This document shows positions 34,847-43,477 of a stretch of DNA of 64,000 nt, piece by piece (position 1 is the stretch's first letter; every line of letters starts with the position of its first letter). The stretch comes from Desulfatitalea alkaliphila (GTDB lineage Bacteria > Desulfobacterota > Desulfobacteria > Desulfobacterales > Desulfosarcinaceae): positions 56,292 to 120,291 of the forward strand of contig NZ_JALJRB010000013.1 of assembly GCF_022968795.1 (NCBI RefSeq). Direction: 5' to 3'. The notes beneath the pieces were generated by a model, which was not told the origin of the DNA, searched no databases, and was given only the letters and a program-made list of their open reading frames with translations. The position numbers were made by a program, and so were the translations under genes.

Positions 34847-35380
34847 ATGGCATTGGGACTCATAGTCAAATCAGGCCGTGTATTGACGGCAAAGCTCCTG
34901 ATGGGACAGGCGGTGGAAGGCATAACCCACTGCGCCATCGGGGATGGAGATGAAACATTCACCGAACCGCAGAATCCGCCTGCGCCGGATATCGAGCAGA
35001 CGGCTCTCAAAAACGAGCGGGCCAGAAAGCGGTTCTACAAACGGACCTTCCTCAAGGAGGACGCCGAAGGTGCGCTGGTGGTCAATGGTGTCCGCTATCT
35101 GGAAACCGGAGAAGAGACCAACACCATCGGCATCTTCTTTCGTTTTGATGAGGCCGAGGCCAACGGCATCACCATTCGTGAATACGGCTTTTTCGGCGGT
35201 GACGTCGAGTATGTGGCCAGCGCGAGCGGTGATCTGGCCATGGGCGGAGTGTTTCATCAGGACACCAACCCCGTCGGAGAGGTGCTGCGCCCGGGCTACC
35301 TGTACGAAGTGAAGAACATTCCAGATTTCAACAAGATTTCCGATACCCGCGTGGAGCTGGTCGGGATCATCAAAATATAA
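34847..35380 (+). CDS. Tail-collar/fibre-like protein
   Basis: 177 residues. The start LIVKSGRVLTAKLLMGQAVEGITHCAIGDGDETF and the middle TIREYGFFGGDVEY are typical of fibre-base proteins of the tail-collar/DUF3751-like type, in which a short beta motif assembles on the baseplate. AAGGAG sits seven bases upstream of the ATG. Sixteen bases separate it from the giant fibre gene. Confidence 0.65.
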   Translation: MALGLIVKSGRVLTAKLLMGQAVEGITHCAIGDGDETFTEPQNPPAPDIEQTALKNERARKRFYKRTFLKEDAEGALVVNGVRYLETGEETNTIGIFFRFDEAEANGITIREYGFFGGDVEYVASASGDLAMGGVFHQDTNPVGEVLRPGYLYEVKNIPDFNKISDTRVELVGIIKI

Positions 35381-35395
35381 CCGGAGGTAAAACAG

Positions 35396-38300
35396 ATGAG
35401 TATTTCAAGAGATACATTCGATCCCGCCAAGAACTATAAACGCATCCGCTATCATCAGGACCGGGATCTGCTCGATTCGGAACTGAATGAACAGCAGGAA
35501 CTGATCAACCTCGAGCGCCGCAAGATTGCTGATATCCTTTTCAAGGAAGGGTCGATTCTGAGCGGTCTCGATGTCACGGTGCAGGATAACGTAATTACCC
35601 TGACGCCGGGCATGATCTACATCGACGGCCATGTGGAAGCGGTCGCCGGAGCCACTTTGACCTATGACCCCGCCACCACCAGCGGCGCGGACTATGTCTA
35701 TGCCGAGCTGCTCAAATACAATTACGGCTACACACAGGACCCGTCGCTGATTAATCCGGCTACGGGCGAACCCACCGCTGAGCGCGAGAAATGGGTTCTG
35801 GCGTTGAAAACCACCGACACCACCGGCCTGACGCTTCCCAATAACGTGACCGAGCGCAAGGTGGTGCCGATTTACAAATTCGACCGGGAGACCGGCGATG
35901 TTACGGCGACGGTGCAGGAAAAATCCAATCTGTATCTGCGCGACCTGCTGGGCACGCTTCCCGGCAGCCGGATTACGGTTTCCTCCATTACCGAGGATCA
36001 GCTCTCCTTTGCCGCAGCCGAAGGTCTCAATTCGTTGCTGCAGAACCTTGCCGAGCGGACCTTCGATCAGGCGGGAAGCTATCTGGTCAGCGGATTCGAC
36101 AGCTTTATCGGCTCGGTGGATGATACCGACGTCGAGGTGATCACCAACGCGGGCCGGGCCTACATTCAGGGCTTCCGTCATCAGCGGGATCTGCCGACCT
36201 CCACGCTGGTGCCCAAGTCGGTGGCCATCAAGTCGGTGCGTGGTGAGCAGAAAACCTACAACATCAGCCAGCGCCGCTATCCGGTCAACTCCACACCGCT
36301 CAAAGAGACCACGCAGGTGGAAGCCATTGTGGAGATGACCGCCAATGTGACCCGTGGCTCGGTCGGCGGCGGAGAAGATCTGCTCGATCCCAATCCGGTG
36401 GTCGATATTCTGGAGGTCAGTCAGGGTGCCACCATTTTTCAGGAAGGCATCGACTGGCAGCAGTCCGGCAACCATGTGGACTGGATCGGTTCCGGAAATG
36501 AACCGGCCATCGGCACCACCTACACCGTGCGCTGGACCTACACCAAGCAGATGATCAAAGGCGAGGATTATGTGGATGGCGGCTGGTTTGGTATTACCGC
36601 CCATCCGACAGCCGGAACCTATCATTATGTGGTGACCGCTTTTGATGGCTCGGGTGAAACCACCTTCAACTCCGGCAGCGTTCTTTCGAGAATGACTCTG
36701 GTCGGAGAGATGAATCGTCTTTCATGGCTGCCGGTCAACGGTGCCAATGGCTACCGGGTTTACCGGGCCACGACCAATGGCTCGAGAACCGACTTCCAGC
36801 GCATCAAGGAGCTGGGTAGCGAAGCCATCTTTTATATCGATGATGCGGTGGACGAACCTGTGGCCTCAAATCCTCCGGCCAGCAGCTCGGCGTCGGTTTC
36901 CATGTCCACCACTCAAATCGAGCCGGGCAACCTGAATGTGGTCAACTTCGGTCGCGGAGCGCTGGGTGATGAACCGGTCAACGGCTCCAACTGCAGTATC
37001 GACTATGATTATTACCTCAGCCGCAAGGACATCATTTACGCCACCACCCGGGAGATCAAAAGACTCGAAGGCGCTCCGGCGGACTTTCCCAAGCTGCCGA
37101 TCGTTCCGGAGGATACCTTGGGACTGTGCAGCATCGACTGCCCGCCCAATTCCACCGATATGACCATCCGCAATTTCGGGCTCACCCGCATCACCATGGA
37201 TCAGATCCATGACATCATCAAAGATGTGGAGGATTTGAAATACAACGATGCCCAGTATCAGATGAACAACGAGCTGCAGAACCGCGACGCCCAATCCAAG
37301 AAAGGCATCTACTCGGACGACTTCTCCAATACGGCCCAGTCGGATATCTATCACGCCGAGTGGGATGCCCGGGTCAATGAGCTGAGCAAGTTTGCCTCTC
37401 CGGATCGTTCGGCCATTTCCAATCCCCTCGAGGTAGATACGGGAAGCAGCGATGCCAGCTTCTTCGGCAGTCTGGCGCTGTTGCCCGGATCGGAACAGGT
37501 GGTGCTCGAACAGAGCGACTGGTCCGAGGAACGCAACATCAACCCGTATGCGGTCTTTGAAAAGCCGCCCGCCATGCTTCAGGTCACGCCCAATATCGGC
37601 CGCCGTGGGCAGACCGGCATTGCGGTAACAGGCATCAACTTTACGCCGGATCGCTCCGGGATTATCCTGCGCTGTGACGGTCGTGTCATGGCCAGCAATC
37701 TGGTCAGCGATGATGCCGGACGCGTGACCGCCTCTTTCACGGTGCCGACGGAAGCCCGCAACGGCAACCGTATCGTGGAAATGGCAGATGGTCAGTACAC
37801 GGCCCGGGCCAGCCTGCAGATCAATGATCCGCTGGTGATCACCCGTATTCAGCGCTTTATTCAGACCAACATCATTACCCGTATCGTCCGCGTGCCGGTG
37901 GTGCGTACCGTCTGGAGAACTCGCACCATCTTTGTCCGTCGTGATCCGCTGGCGCAGACCTTCAGCTTTACCGAAAATCGGGTGCTGTCTGCAGTGGGTA
38001 TTCAGTTCACCGAGCGTGACGCATCCATTCCGGTAACGGTTCAGATTCGCGGCGTCACCACCGGTTTGCCAAACGACACCATCTTTGCTGAAAAGGTGAT
38101 AGCTCCGTCGGAAATCAATCTCGGCGGTGAAACCAAGATCAGTTTCGATGATCCGTTCTATGCGGAAGCCAACACCAGCTATGCGGTGGTCCTGCTGACC
38201 AACAGCACCAACTACAAGGTGCGCACCGCCACACTCGGCAAGACCGGCCGTCAGGGCATCATCACCCGCCAGACCTATGCCGAAGGTGTGCTTCTGGAAA

Positions 38301-38956
38301 GCTCCAATGCCGAGACCTGGACACCGCTCAACGGCTCAGACCTCACTATGAAACTTTATGGCTACGAGTTCGAGAACGAAGGCACGGTCCAGTTTCAGCC
38401 GGTCAGCGGTGTGCAGTTCTCTGATCTGAACATCGATGAATATTCGGCCATCCCGGAAGGCACCCACCTTATCTGGGAATACTCCACCGATGGTGGCGCG
38501 ACGTGGGATGCGGTTGTTCCGGCCGAGGAAGAGCGTCTGCCCAATCTGGCCAATGGCGTCTTGGTTCGAGTGCGTTTCAGTACCGGCATGGGAAACGACA
38601 CTCCGGCGCTCAACTTCCGGGATGTCAACCTGATCGGCTACCTCAACAATACCATCGGGACCTACCTGACCCGTGAAAACGAGCTGACGCAGGGTGTGGA
38701 ATCCACCAAGGTCTACACCCAGATGGATATCCCCAGCGGCACCAGTGTTCAGTGGTTCGCCTCCAATGATGGCGGTGAAACATGGGAAGCCATGACCATC
38801 GACGACACCCGGCCCATCGATGAAGACTGGACCGAATACACGCTGGTCCGAACCTTTAGCGATCCGCAGGGCAACAAGGTGCGCTACAAGGCTGAGCTGA
38901 CCGGAACCGTATTGACCTATCCGAGGATTCACACCCTCGGTGCAACCCTGAGCTGA
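35396..38956 (+). CDS. Large DUF4815-type tail fibre protein
   Basis: 1186 residues, the main candidate receptor-binding fibre. N-terminal FDPAKNYKRIRYHQDRDLLDSELNEQQ (read in parts) and ITLTPGMIYIDGHVE are the DUF4815 signature. A middle region (~400-520) has fibronectin-like repeats (YHYVVTAFDGSGETTFNSG, LSWLPVNGANGYRVYRATT). Residues ~700-780 hold an IPT-like domain (PNIGRRGQTGIAVTGINF), and the C-terminus has several jelly-roll-like segments. CCGGAGG eight bases upstream of the start. Confidence 0.85.
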   Translation: MSISRDTFDPAKNYKRIRYHQDRDLLDSELNEQQELINLERRKIADILFKEGSILSGLDVTVQDNVITLTPGMIYIDGHVEAVAGATLTYDPATTSGADYVYAELLKYNYGYTQDPSLINPATGEPTAEREKWVLALKTTDTTGLTLPNNVTERKVVPIYKFDRETGDVTATVQEKSNLYLRDLLGTLPGSRITVSSITEDQLSFAAAEGLNSLLQNLAERTFDQAGSYLVSGFDSFIGSVDDTDVEVITNAGRAYIQGFRHQRDLPTSTLVPKSVAIKSVRGEQKTYNISQRRYPVNSTPLKETTQVEAIVEMTANVTRGSVGGGEDLLDPNPVVDILEVSQGATIFQEGIDWQQSGNHVDWIGSGNEPAIGTTYTVRWTYTKQMIKGEDYVDGGWFGITAHPTAGTYHYVVTAFDGSGETTFNSGSVLSRMTLVGEMNRLSWLPVNGANGYRVYRATTNGSRTDFQRIKELGSEAIFYIDDAVDEPVASNPPASSSASVSMSTTQIEPGNLNVVNFGRGALGDEPVNGSNCSIDYDYYLSRKDIIYATTREIKRLEGAPADFPKLPIVPEDTLGLCSIDCPPNSTDMTIRNFGLTRITMDQIHDIIKDVEDLKYNDAQYQMNNELQNRDAQSKKGIYSDDFSNTAQSDIYHAEWDARVNELSKFASPDRSAISNPLEVDTGSSDASFFGSLALLPGSEQVVLEQSDWSEERNINPYAVFEKPPAMLQVTPNIGRRGQTGIAVTGINFTPDRSGIILRCDGRVMASNLVSDDAGRVTASFTVPTEARNGNRIVEMADGQYTARASLQINDPLVITRIQRFIQTNIITRIVRVPVVRTVWRTRTIFVRRDPLAQTFSFTENRVLSAVGIQFTERDASIPVTVQIRGVTTGLPNDTIFAEKVIAPSEINLGGETKISFDDPFYAEANTSYAVVLLTNSTNYKVRTATLGKTGRQGIITRQTYAEGVLLESSNAETWTPLNGSDLTMKLYGYEFENEGTVQFQPVSGVQFSDLNIDEYSAIPEGTHLIWEYSTDGGATWDAVVPAEEERLPNLANGVLVRVRFSTGMGNDTPALNFRDVNLIGYLNNTIGTYLTRENELTQGVESTKVYTQMDIPSGTSVQWFASNDGGETWEAMTIDDTRPIDEDWTEYTLVRTFSDPQGNKVRYKAELTGTVLTYPRIHTLGATLS

Positions 38957-38969
38957 TGGAGGTCCCGAG

Positions 38970-39227
38970 ATGATCGTTAAACGCCGTGGCGGGATGACGG
39001 AATTCATCCCGTCTCCACAGGAAAAACGGGAAGGACTGGTCCGGGATCACTCCTTCAATCTGATTGAAAACCTGCACCACAGGTTGAGCCGGTTGGAAGA
39101 GGAACTCGGATTGCCGCTCGATGAGGCTGAAGCCTGCACCGCCTTTCTGGATAAGATGAAGCAGGATGAAACCCTGAATAAGGAGATTCATACCAGCCTG
39201 ATCACGGGTAGCAGCCCGGACTCCTGA
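38970..39227 (+). CDS. Small unknown protein ending the structural module
   Basis: 85 residues. A basic N-terminus (MIVKRRGGMTEFIPSPQEKREGL) is followed by a helical, heptad-like stretch with LIENLHHRLSRLEEELG and an acidic tail. Probably an accessory of the fibre or a regulator; no family recognised. GGAGG lies eight bases before the ATG, 14 bases after the fibre stop. It is the last gene before the strong terminator. Confidence 0.6.
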   Translation: MIVKRRGGMTEFIPSPQEKREGLVRDHSFNLIENLHHRLSRLEEELGLPLDEAEACTAFLDKMKQDETLNKEIHTSLITGSSPDS

Positions 39228-39253
39228 GCCCACCCCATCCGTGAAAAACAGCC

Positions 39254-39294
39254 AACGCCCCGGAGAGCCCGCATGCTTTCGGGGCGTTTCTTTT
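39254..39294 (+). terminator. Rho-independent terminator ending phage structural operon
   Basis: A nine-pair stem AACGCCCCG (39254-39262) / CGGGGCGTT (39280-39288) with a 17-base loop is followed by TTTCTTTT. It lies 27 bases after the last structural gene, so it should end the transcript begun at copy E. Confidence 0.9.
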
Positions 39295-39474
39295 GATGTG
39301 CCCGCCCGAACGCCTCAAGAATCATAACATGTTGAAAATAAAGGTGTTAAATGTCGAATCTGTCTGTTCTTCTACTTGCTTTCTGACGGAATTAAAGCAT
39401 TCATTCACATGTAAGCTGAGGGTTTAAACACAAGCCCGGCAACGAGTTAAAAACCGAAACAACGGAGACTGTGA
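39295..39474. other. Non-coding gap before amidoligase cassette
   Basis: 180 bases, visibly more A+T-rich than the phage genes. Nothing is coded. An AACATGTT palindrome and a short AT-rich stretch around 39330-39350 are seen. I find no convincing -35/-10 pair and no copy of the CCGACA...CCGGTAAGTAA element, although a promoter for the amidoligase cassette must lie here or be supplied by read-through. AACGGAG at 39461-39467 is the ribosome site of the next gene. Confidence 0.5.
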
Positions 39475-40437
39475 ATGGATTTAAGAGAACTCAGATACGG
39501 AATCGAGATCGAGACCGTAAAACGCACCCGGGAACAGATAGCCTGGGCAATCCACTCGGTGGTCGGCGGCCATGTCAGGCATATCGGCCAACCGGCCAGC
39601 TACGACCCTTGGGAAGTGGAAGACCTGCGGGGCCGCAAATGGAAGGTGGTCAACGACGCCTCCCTGACCAATGTGCCATCCCACCTGCGGGCGGAGCTGG
39701 TGAGTCCGGTTCTGGCCTATGACGACCTTGAGCAGCTGCAGGAGGTGGCCCGGGCCATCCGCAAGGCCGGTGGAAAGATCAACAGCCAGTGCGGCATCCA
39801 CATCCATATCGACGCCGAACCCTTTGACGGGCGCAAGCTGGGCAACCTTGCCAAGGTGGTTTACAAACAGGAACCGCTGATCCTCCATGCCCTCGGGATC
39901 AACAGCGACCGCTTGCGCCGCTACACCCGACCAGTCAGTGATGAGCTGATCCGGAATATCGAAAGGCACCGGCCCAAGACCAAGGCCCAGCTGAACCGCA
40001 TCTGGTACGGCTACCACAACAACCAGCCGCAACATTACGACAACACTCGCTACCACGGAGTCAACCTGCACAACGTCTGGTACCGGGGCACGGTGGAGTT
40101 CCGCTGGTTCGAGGCGACCCTACATGCCGGAAAGATTAAAGCCTACCTGCAGTTCTGCTTGGGCATCGCCGCCAAGGCGCTCAACGGCCGAGCCGCATCC
40201 AGCCGCAAGCGGGACTTCGATCCGCAAAGCGCTAAGTATGACTTCCGGGTCTTTCTGCTCCATCTCGGCCTGATCGGGGATGAGTTCAAAACCGCCCGAT
40301 TACACCTGATGAAAAACATGCCCGGTGACGCGGCCTTCAAGAAAGGTCGTCCCAAACCGGATGAAACCGAAACCACCATTCAAACCACAGAGGCCGGGTC
40401 TAATCCCGGCCTTTCTGTTTTAGGAGGTGAATCATGA
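39475..40437 (+). CDS. Amidoligase-family enzyme (COOH-NH2 ligase)
   Basis: 320 residues. The GCS/glutamine-synthetase-like amidoligase_2 pattern is visible: GIEIE at 9-13 (metal-binding acids), CGIHIHID at ~106-113 and EFRWFEAT at ~208-215 with R210. Such enzymes join an amine to a carboxylate using ATP. The neighbours (glutamine amidotransferase and cyclotransferase-like genes) fit a glutamine-derived tagging pathway described for this family by Iyer and colleagues, as I recall. The target is unknown. The last ~20 residues are encoded by a terminator-like hairpin. The stop overlaps the next ATG. Confidence 0.85.
   Translation: MDLRELRYGIEIETVKRTREQIAWAIHSVVGGHVRHIGQPASYDPWEVEDLRGRKWKVVNDASLTNVPSHLRAELVSPVLAYDDLEQLQEVARAIRKAGGKINSQCGIHIHIDAEPFDGRKLGNLAKVVYKQEPLILHALGINSDRLRRYTRPVSDELIRNIERHRPKTKAQLNRIWYGYHNNQPQHYDNTRYHGVNLHNVWYRGTVEFRWFEATLHAGKIKAYLQFCLGIAAKALNGRAASSRKRDFDPQSAKYDFRVFLLHLGLIGDEFKTARLHLMKNMPGDAAFKKGRPKPDETETTIQTTEAGSNPGLSVLGGES
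40392..40421 (+). terminator. Terminator-like hairpin inside amidoligase 3' end
   Basis: A perfect seven-pair stem GGCCGGG (40392-40398) / CCCGGCC (40405-40411) with a six-base loop is followed by TTTCTGTTTT, the form of an intrinsic terminator, but it is read through in-frame as the C-terminal tail of the amidoligase. It could attenuate expression of the three following genes, or be a leftover of an earlier gene end. Confidence 0.6.
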
Positions 40438-40775
40438 AGATTCTGATCCACTCGACGACACTCGACGGCGAACCGCTCGAGGCTGATGGCATCGCTCTGA
40501 AAGGTAAAAACTGCGCGGAGCTGGTGGAGATCATGAAGGGCCAGACACCGTTCACCATCGAAGCGACCGCCCGTGATTACATGCACGGGGTGCTTGGCCG
40601 CATCCAGCCAGACCGAAAACTCCAGCTGCCCGAAGATCCCGAAGCGGCCGCCGCCGAATTCCTGACTCTGCTGGGAAAGCATGGGCTGGTGGAGTTCCTG
40701 CCGGATGACGCCTTTATCGACCTGCCGCCGGAGGACACCTTTGACAAGGAGGATGATCTATGTGCGGACAAGTAG
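40434..40775 (+). CDS. Unknown protein of amidoligase cassette
   Basis: 113 residues, acidic, mixed helix and strand, no recognised motif. AGGAGGTGA, a near-perfect Shine-Dalgarno, precedes ATG 40434, which overlaps the amidoligase stop. Its end overlaps the amidotransferase start by 16 bases. Tight coupling argues for a partner role, perhaps a carrier or the substrate peptide of the amidoligase, but its acidic C-terminal tail ([16 protein letters not shown]) is only suggestive. Confidence 0.65.
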   Translation: MKILIHSTTLDGEPLEADGIALKGKNCAELVEIMKGQTPFTIEATARDYMHGVLGRIQPDRKLQLPEDPEAAAAEFLTLLGKHGLVEFLPDDAFIDLPPEDTFDKEDDLCADK

Positions 40776-41557
40776 GCATCATCTTCGGCAAAAAACGCCG
40801 CCGCATTGCCGAGCGGGAATACCTGAACGAGGTTTTTATCCGCATGCTGCTCTGCAGTGAGGAGCGTGGTCCTCACGCCAGCGGCATAGCATGGCTGCGG
40901 ACCGACGGCGACTTCCGTCTTTTCAAGCGTCCCATCCGGGCACACCGGCTGGTCAGGGAATCGACATTTCACGAGCTGATGGCCGAGGTGGATAACGAGA
41001 CCACCATCCTCATGGGGCACACCCGCTGGCGCACCCGGGGCAGTGAAGCCAATAGCCGCAATAATCACCCCATTCGTTCCGGCATCATTATCGGCACTCA
41101 TAACGGCACCATCTACAACGCCAATTATCTGTTCCGCAGACTCGGGCTACCGCGCTATGCCGAGGTGGACAGCGAACTGCTTTTCCGGTTGGCCGACCGC
41201 TTTGCACCCGACGGAACCATCGACGGCAGAGGCTTCCGCAATGCCCTGCGCCTGTGTCGGGGCCAAATGAGCGCCGTGCTGGCCTCACGGCTCGATCCTG
41301 GGGCCATTACCGTCATCAAGGGGAATAAGCCGCTGTCGCTGCGCTACAGCCGCAAACACCGGGCGGTGCTCTACGCCTCGGAACCGGAATACATCGAAGC
41401 CGCTCTGGATGACCTGCGTGGCTGGCGCGAGCTGGAAATTCCGCCGCTCACAATGCTGACCTTCCGCCATGAAACCCTCAAAGAGTGGCAGAGCCATCCA
41501 TTCAAATTTGTCTGTCAGGAACGCAAAGGAACCTTGCCCGAAGGAGTGAAAGCATGA
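40760..41557 (+). CDS. Class II glutamine amidotransferase
   Basis: 265 residues beginning [10 protein letters not shown]. After Met removal, the N-terminal Cys is the catalytic nucleophile of the Ntn-type class II amidotransferases. GHTRWRTRGSEANSRNNHP, then THNGTIYN, are the glutamine-binding motifs. It releases ammonia from glutamine, probably to feed the neighbouring amidoligase. No synthase domain follows the glutaminase part, so it must work with a partner. Ribosome site AAGGAGG. The stop overlaps the next start (ATGA). Confidence 0.9.
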   Translation: MCGQVGIIFGKKRRRIAEREYLNEVFIRMLLCSEERGPHASGIAWLRTDGDFRLFKRPIRAHRLVRESTFHELMAEVDNETTILMGHTRWRTRGSEANSRNNHPIRSGIIIGTHNGTIYNANYLFRRLGLPRYAEVDSELLFRLADRFAPDGTIDGRGFRNALRLCRGQMSAVLASRLDPGAITVIKGNKPLSLRYSRKHRAVLYASEPEYIEAALDDLRGWRELEIPPLTMLTFRHETLKEWQSHPFKFVCQERKGTLPEGVKA

Positions 41558-42063
41558 AAAATAACGACAACCACCTCCGGCTTTTTGTCTACGGAACCCT
41601 CAAAAAGGGATTCTGGAACTTTGACCGGTTCTGCACCCGGGCCATCGGCATCGAACCCGCCACCACTTGGGGAAGGCTCTACCAGCTGCCAGCGGGATTC
41701 CCGGCCTTGGAGGTCCCGGAGAGCTCAGTGCTGGCCACCGGTACCGATGATCCATTGGCCGATACCCGAACACAGAACGCCATCGAGCTGCCTGAATATG
41801 GCATGGCCCGACCAGAAGGCGACTGGGATCTGGTCCACGGGGAACTGATGACCTTCACCAATCCCGGCTTCGATCTGCCGCCCATTGACCGGCTCGAGGC
41901 ATTCGATCCCAATGGCCGCTGTGTTTATAAGCGCGTTCTGGTGGCGGTAAAGACCAACGACTTGATCCGGCCCGTCTGGCTGTACACCATGCAACCACCT
42001 GAAAATCCGAGATTAAAAAGAATTTTTTCTGCGTGGAACGGAGAAAAGTTAATAGAAATGTGA
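41554..42063 (+). CDS. Gamma-glutamylcyclotransferase-like (AIG2/GGCT) protein
   Basis: 169 residues. The family hallmark YGTLKKG is at residues ~12-18, and VHGELMTF supplies the conserved glutamate. Related enzymes cyclise gamma-glutamyl amines to 5-oxoproline, which would remove or finish a gamma-glutamyl tag made by the amidoligase. The correct start is ATG 41554, overlapping the amidotransferase stop and preceded by AAGGAG; a longer frame upstream is not needed. Last gene of the cassette. Confidence 0.88.
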   Translation: MKNNDNHLRLFVYGTLKKGFWNFDRFCTRAIGIEPATTWGRLYQLPAGFPALEVPESSVLATGTDDPLADTRTQNAIELPEYGMARPEGDWDLVHGELMTFTNPGFDLPPIDRLEAFDPNGRCVYKRVLVAVKTNDLIRPVWLYTMQPPENPRLKRIFSAWNGEKLIEM

Positions 42064-42070
42064 TTGTGTG

Positions 42071-42111
42071 ATAAAATTTTATTTGACATGGGCGGGCTCT
42101 GTTTGTATATT
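42071..42111 (+). promoter_or_regulatory. Sigma70 promoter with A/T palindrome, defence operon
   Basis: TTGACA (42083-42088), a spacer of exactly 17 bases and TATATT (42106-42111) form a near-consensus housekeeping promoter. Directly upstream is the perfect palindrome ATAAAATTTTAT (42071-42082), which could act as an UP element or an operator. The transcript would start near 42118, with GGAG at 42139-42142 ahead of ATG 42149. Unlike the phage-type elements, this needs no phage factor, so the operon should be expressed constitutively. Confidence 0.85.
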
Positions 42112-42148
42112 GGGTAATGTAAAAGTGAGTATGTGACACGGAGATTAT

Positions 42149-43477
42149 ATGAAAGCTCAAGAATACATAAAGGCAAGAGGCATTGAGGTTACCCCACTGG
42201 ATAATGCGAGCGTGGGTCGCCTGTCTATTGATGCGGAGTTTAAGTATGCCGGAAAACGGGGTGTTGTCGTGTCTCCGAAGCGTGGGTCTGTCTCTGATCG
42301 ATACCTGTCTTTGCTTTCTAACGAGGGCGTATCCTTTGTTGTGGCTGAAGGCGGCTCGACGCTGTCGTTCTATGAAGCACCCCCAAAGGCAGGCGGGCTG
42401 CATCCCGTTCGCGCTTTGAGACCTGTTAAGGCAGGGCTATTTCCATCGCAGGATGTTTTTGAATATCTCTCGACCCTCCTGCGGCAAAGCGTGAAAAAAC
42501 GGGAGGCTATCGATGCTGTTGCGTCGAATCTTCTGGTTGCCCGAATTGCTGATGAAGAGGCAGGAAAAGAGGATGCGTGGGCGTGCTCTATCTCTGGAAC
42601 GGTTGATGAGTGTTCTGATTTGATTTCGAGCATCAAAGGCAAACTGAAAGATGCAGATATCAACTCTGAAGGCGTTTTGAAGTTGTGTGCCGTCCTTGCT
42701 GGCTTTAGACTGAAGCCAGCGACACCCGAAGAGTCAGCCCGGTTGACCGATTGGGTGGCACGAGCAAGCGATGATAAAAAATGCATACAAGGATTGCCGT
42801 TGGCCCTGTCTCCGGTTTTTCAGTCTATGGGTGAACGCGCAAACTCAATAGCGCTTGTTACATCTGCTGTAGGCGCTCAGTTTTCAATTCTGTCCGGTTC
42901 GGGCAATGGTGAAGTCGTTCTGGAGAATGGGAATCAGGAGCTTCTATCCCTGTTGCAGGTTTTGTATCCCAAAGCCTCCTTCATCGATGATGGCTATCTT
43001 GAAAGTAAACCAGCCAAGAAAAAGGATGCCGTTGTATTGATCCCCCCATTCGGCAGATCAATACAATTGAAAAAGGATGCCGCATTAACCAGTCCCTTTT
43101 TTAAAGGTAATCCAGCGTCAAAGAAATATCCCGCTGAATACTTTTATTTAATCAAGGTCATTGATCAGTGTAAGCCGGATGGTCTAATTGCAGTCGTATT
43201 GCCGGAAGGGATTTTATCCGGAGCAAGCCACAAGGCTTTCCGGGATTGGCTGTTGGATTCCGTGCAGGTTCTTGGCATCGTCAGCTTGCCGCCCGGATTC
43301 TGTTTTTCCGGCACAGGCATTCGATGCTCTATTTTGTTCATGAAAAAGGCCAAACAGATTCCCGCTGATTACTCGATCTCAATGACCGAATTACAGCAGG
43401 AAGACTTCGACAGCGATGTAATTGCTGCCACGATTGAAACCATTAAAGCGGCATTTAATCCGGAGGATCGCGCATGA
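42149..43477 (+). CDS. Degenerate N6-methyltransferase (HsdM-like), probably inactive
   Basis: 442 residues. The C-terminal ~160 follow type I methylase subunits: FYLIKVIDQCKPDGLIAVVLPEGIL, WLLDSVQVLGIVSLPPGFCFSGTGIRCSILFMKK (in parts). The catalytic motif IV, normally NPPF, reads IPPF at 298-301, and no SAM-binding DxxCGSG is found upstream; instead SGSGNGEV is present. It probably cannot methylate. It may be a regulatory or recognition partner for the specificity protein downstream, or bind modified or unmodified DNA. First gene of the operon; overlaps the next by four bases. Confidence 0.7.
   Translation: MKAQEYIKARGIEVTPLDNASVGRLSIDAEFKYAGKRGVVVSPKRGSVSDRYLSLLSNEGVSFVVAEGGSTLSFYEAPPKAGGLHPVRALRPVKAGLFPSQDVFEYLSTLLRQSVKKREAIDAVASNLLVARIADEEAGKEDAWACSISGTVDECSDLISSIKGKLKDADINSEGVLKLCAVLAGFRLKPATPEESARLTDWVARASDDKKCIQGLPLALSPVFQSMGERANSIALVTSAVGAQFSILSGSGNGEVVLENGNQELLSLLQVLYPKASFIDDGYLESKPAKKKDAVVLIPPFGRSIQLKKDAALTSPFFKGNPASKKYPAEYFYLIKVIDQCKPDGLIAVVLPEGILSGASHKAFRDWLLDSVQVLGIVSLPPGFCFSGTGIRCSILFMKKAKQIPADYSISMTELQQEDFDSDVIAATIETIKAAFNPEDRA

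Noticed and set aside
35405..36625. 406-residue open frame on the minus strand
   Set aside because: It lies wholly opposite the DUF4815 fibre gene and has no supportable ribosome site or recognisable domain; it reflects codon bias of the + strand gene. The same applies to minus-strand frames at 9278-10324, 2887-3756, 52648-53556 and 606-1412.
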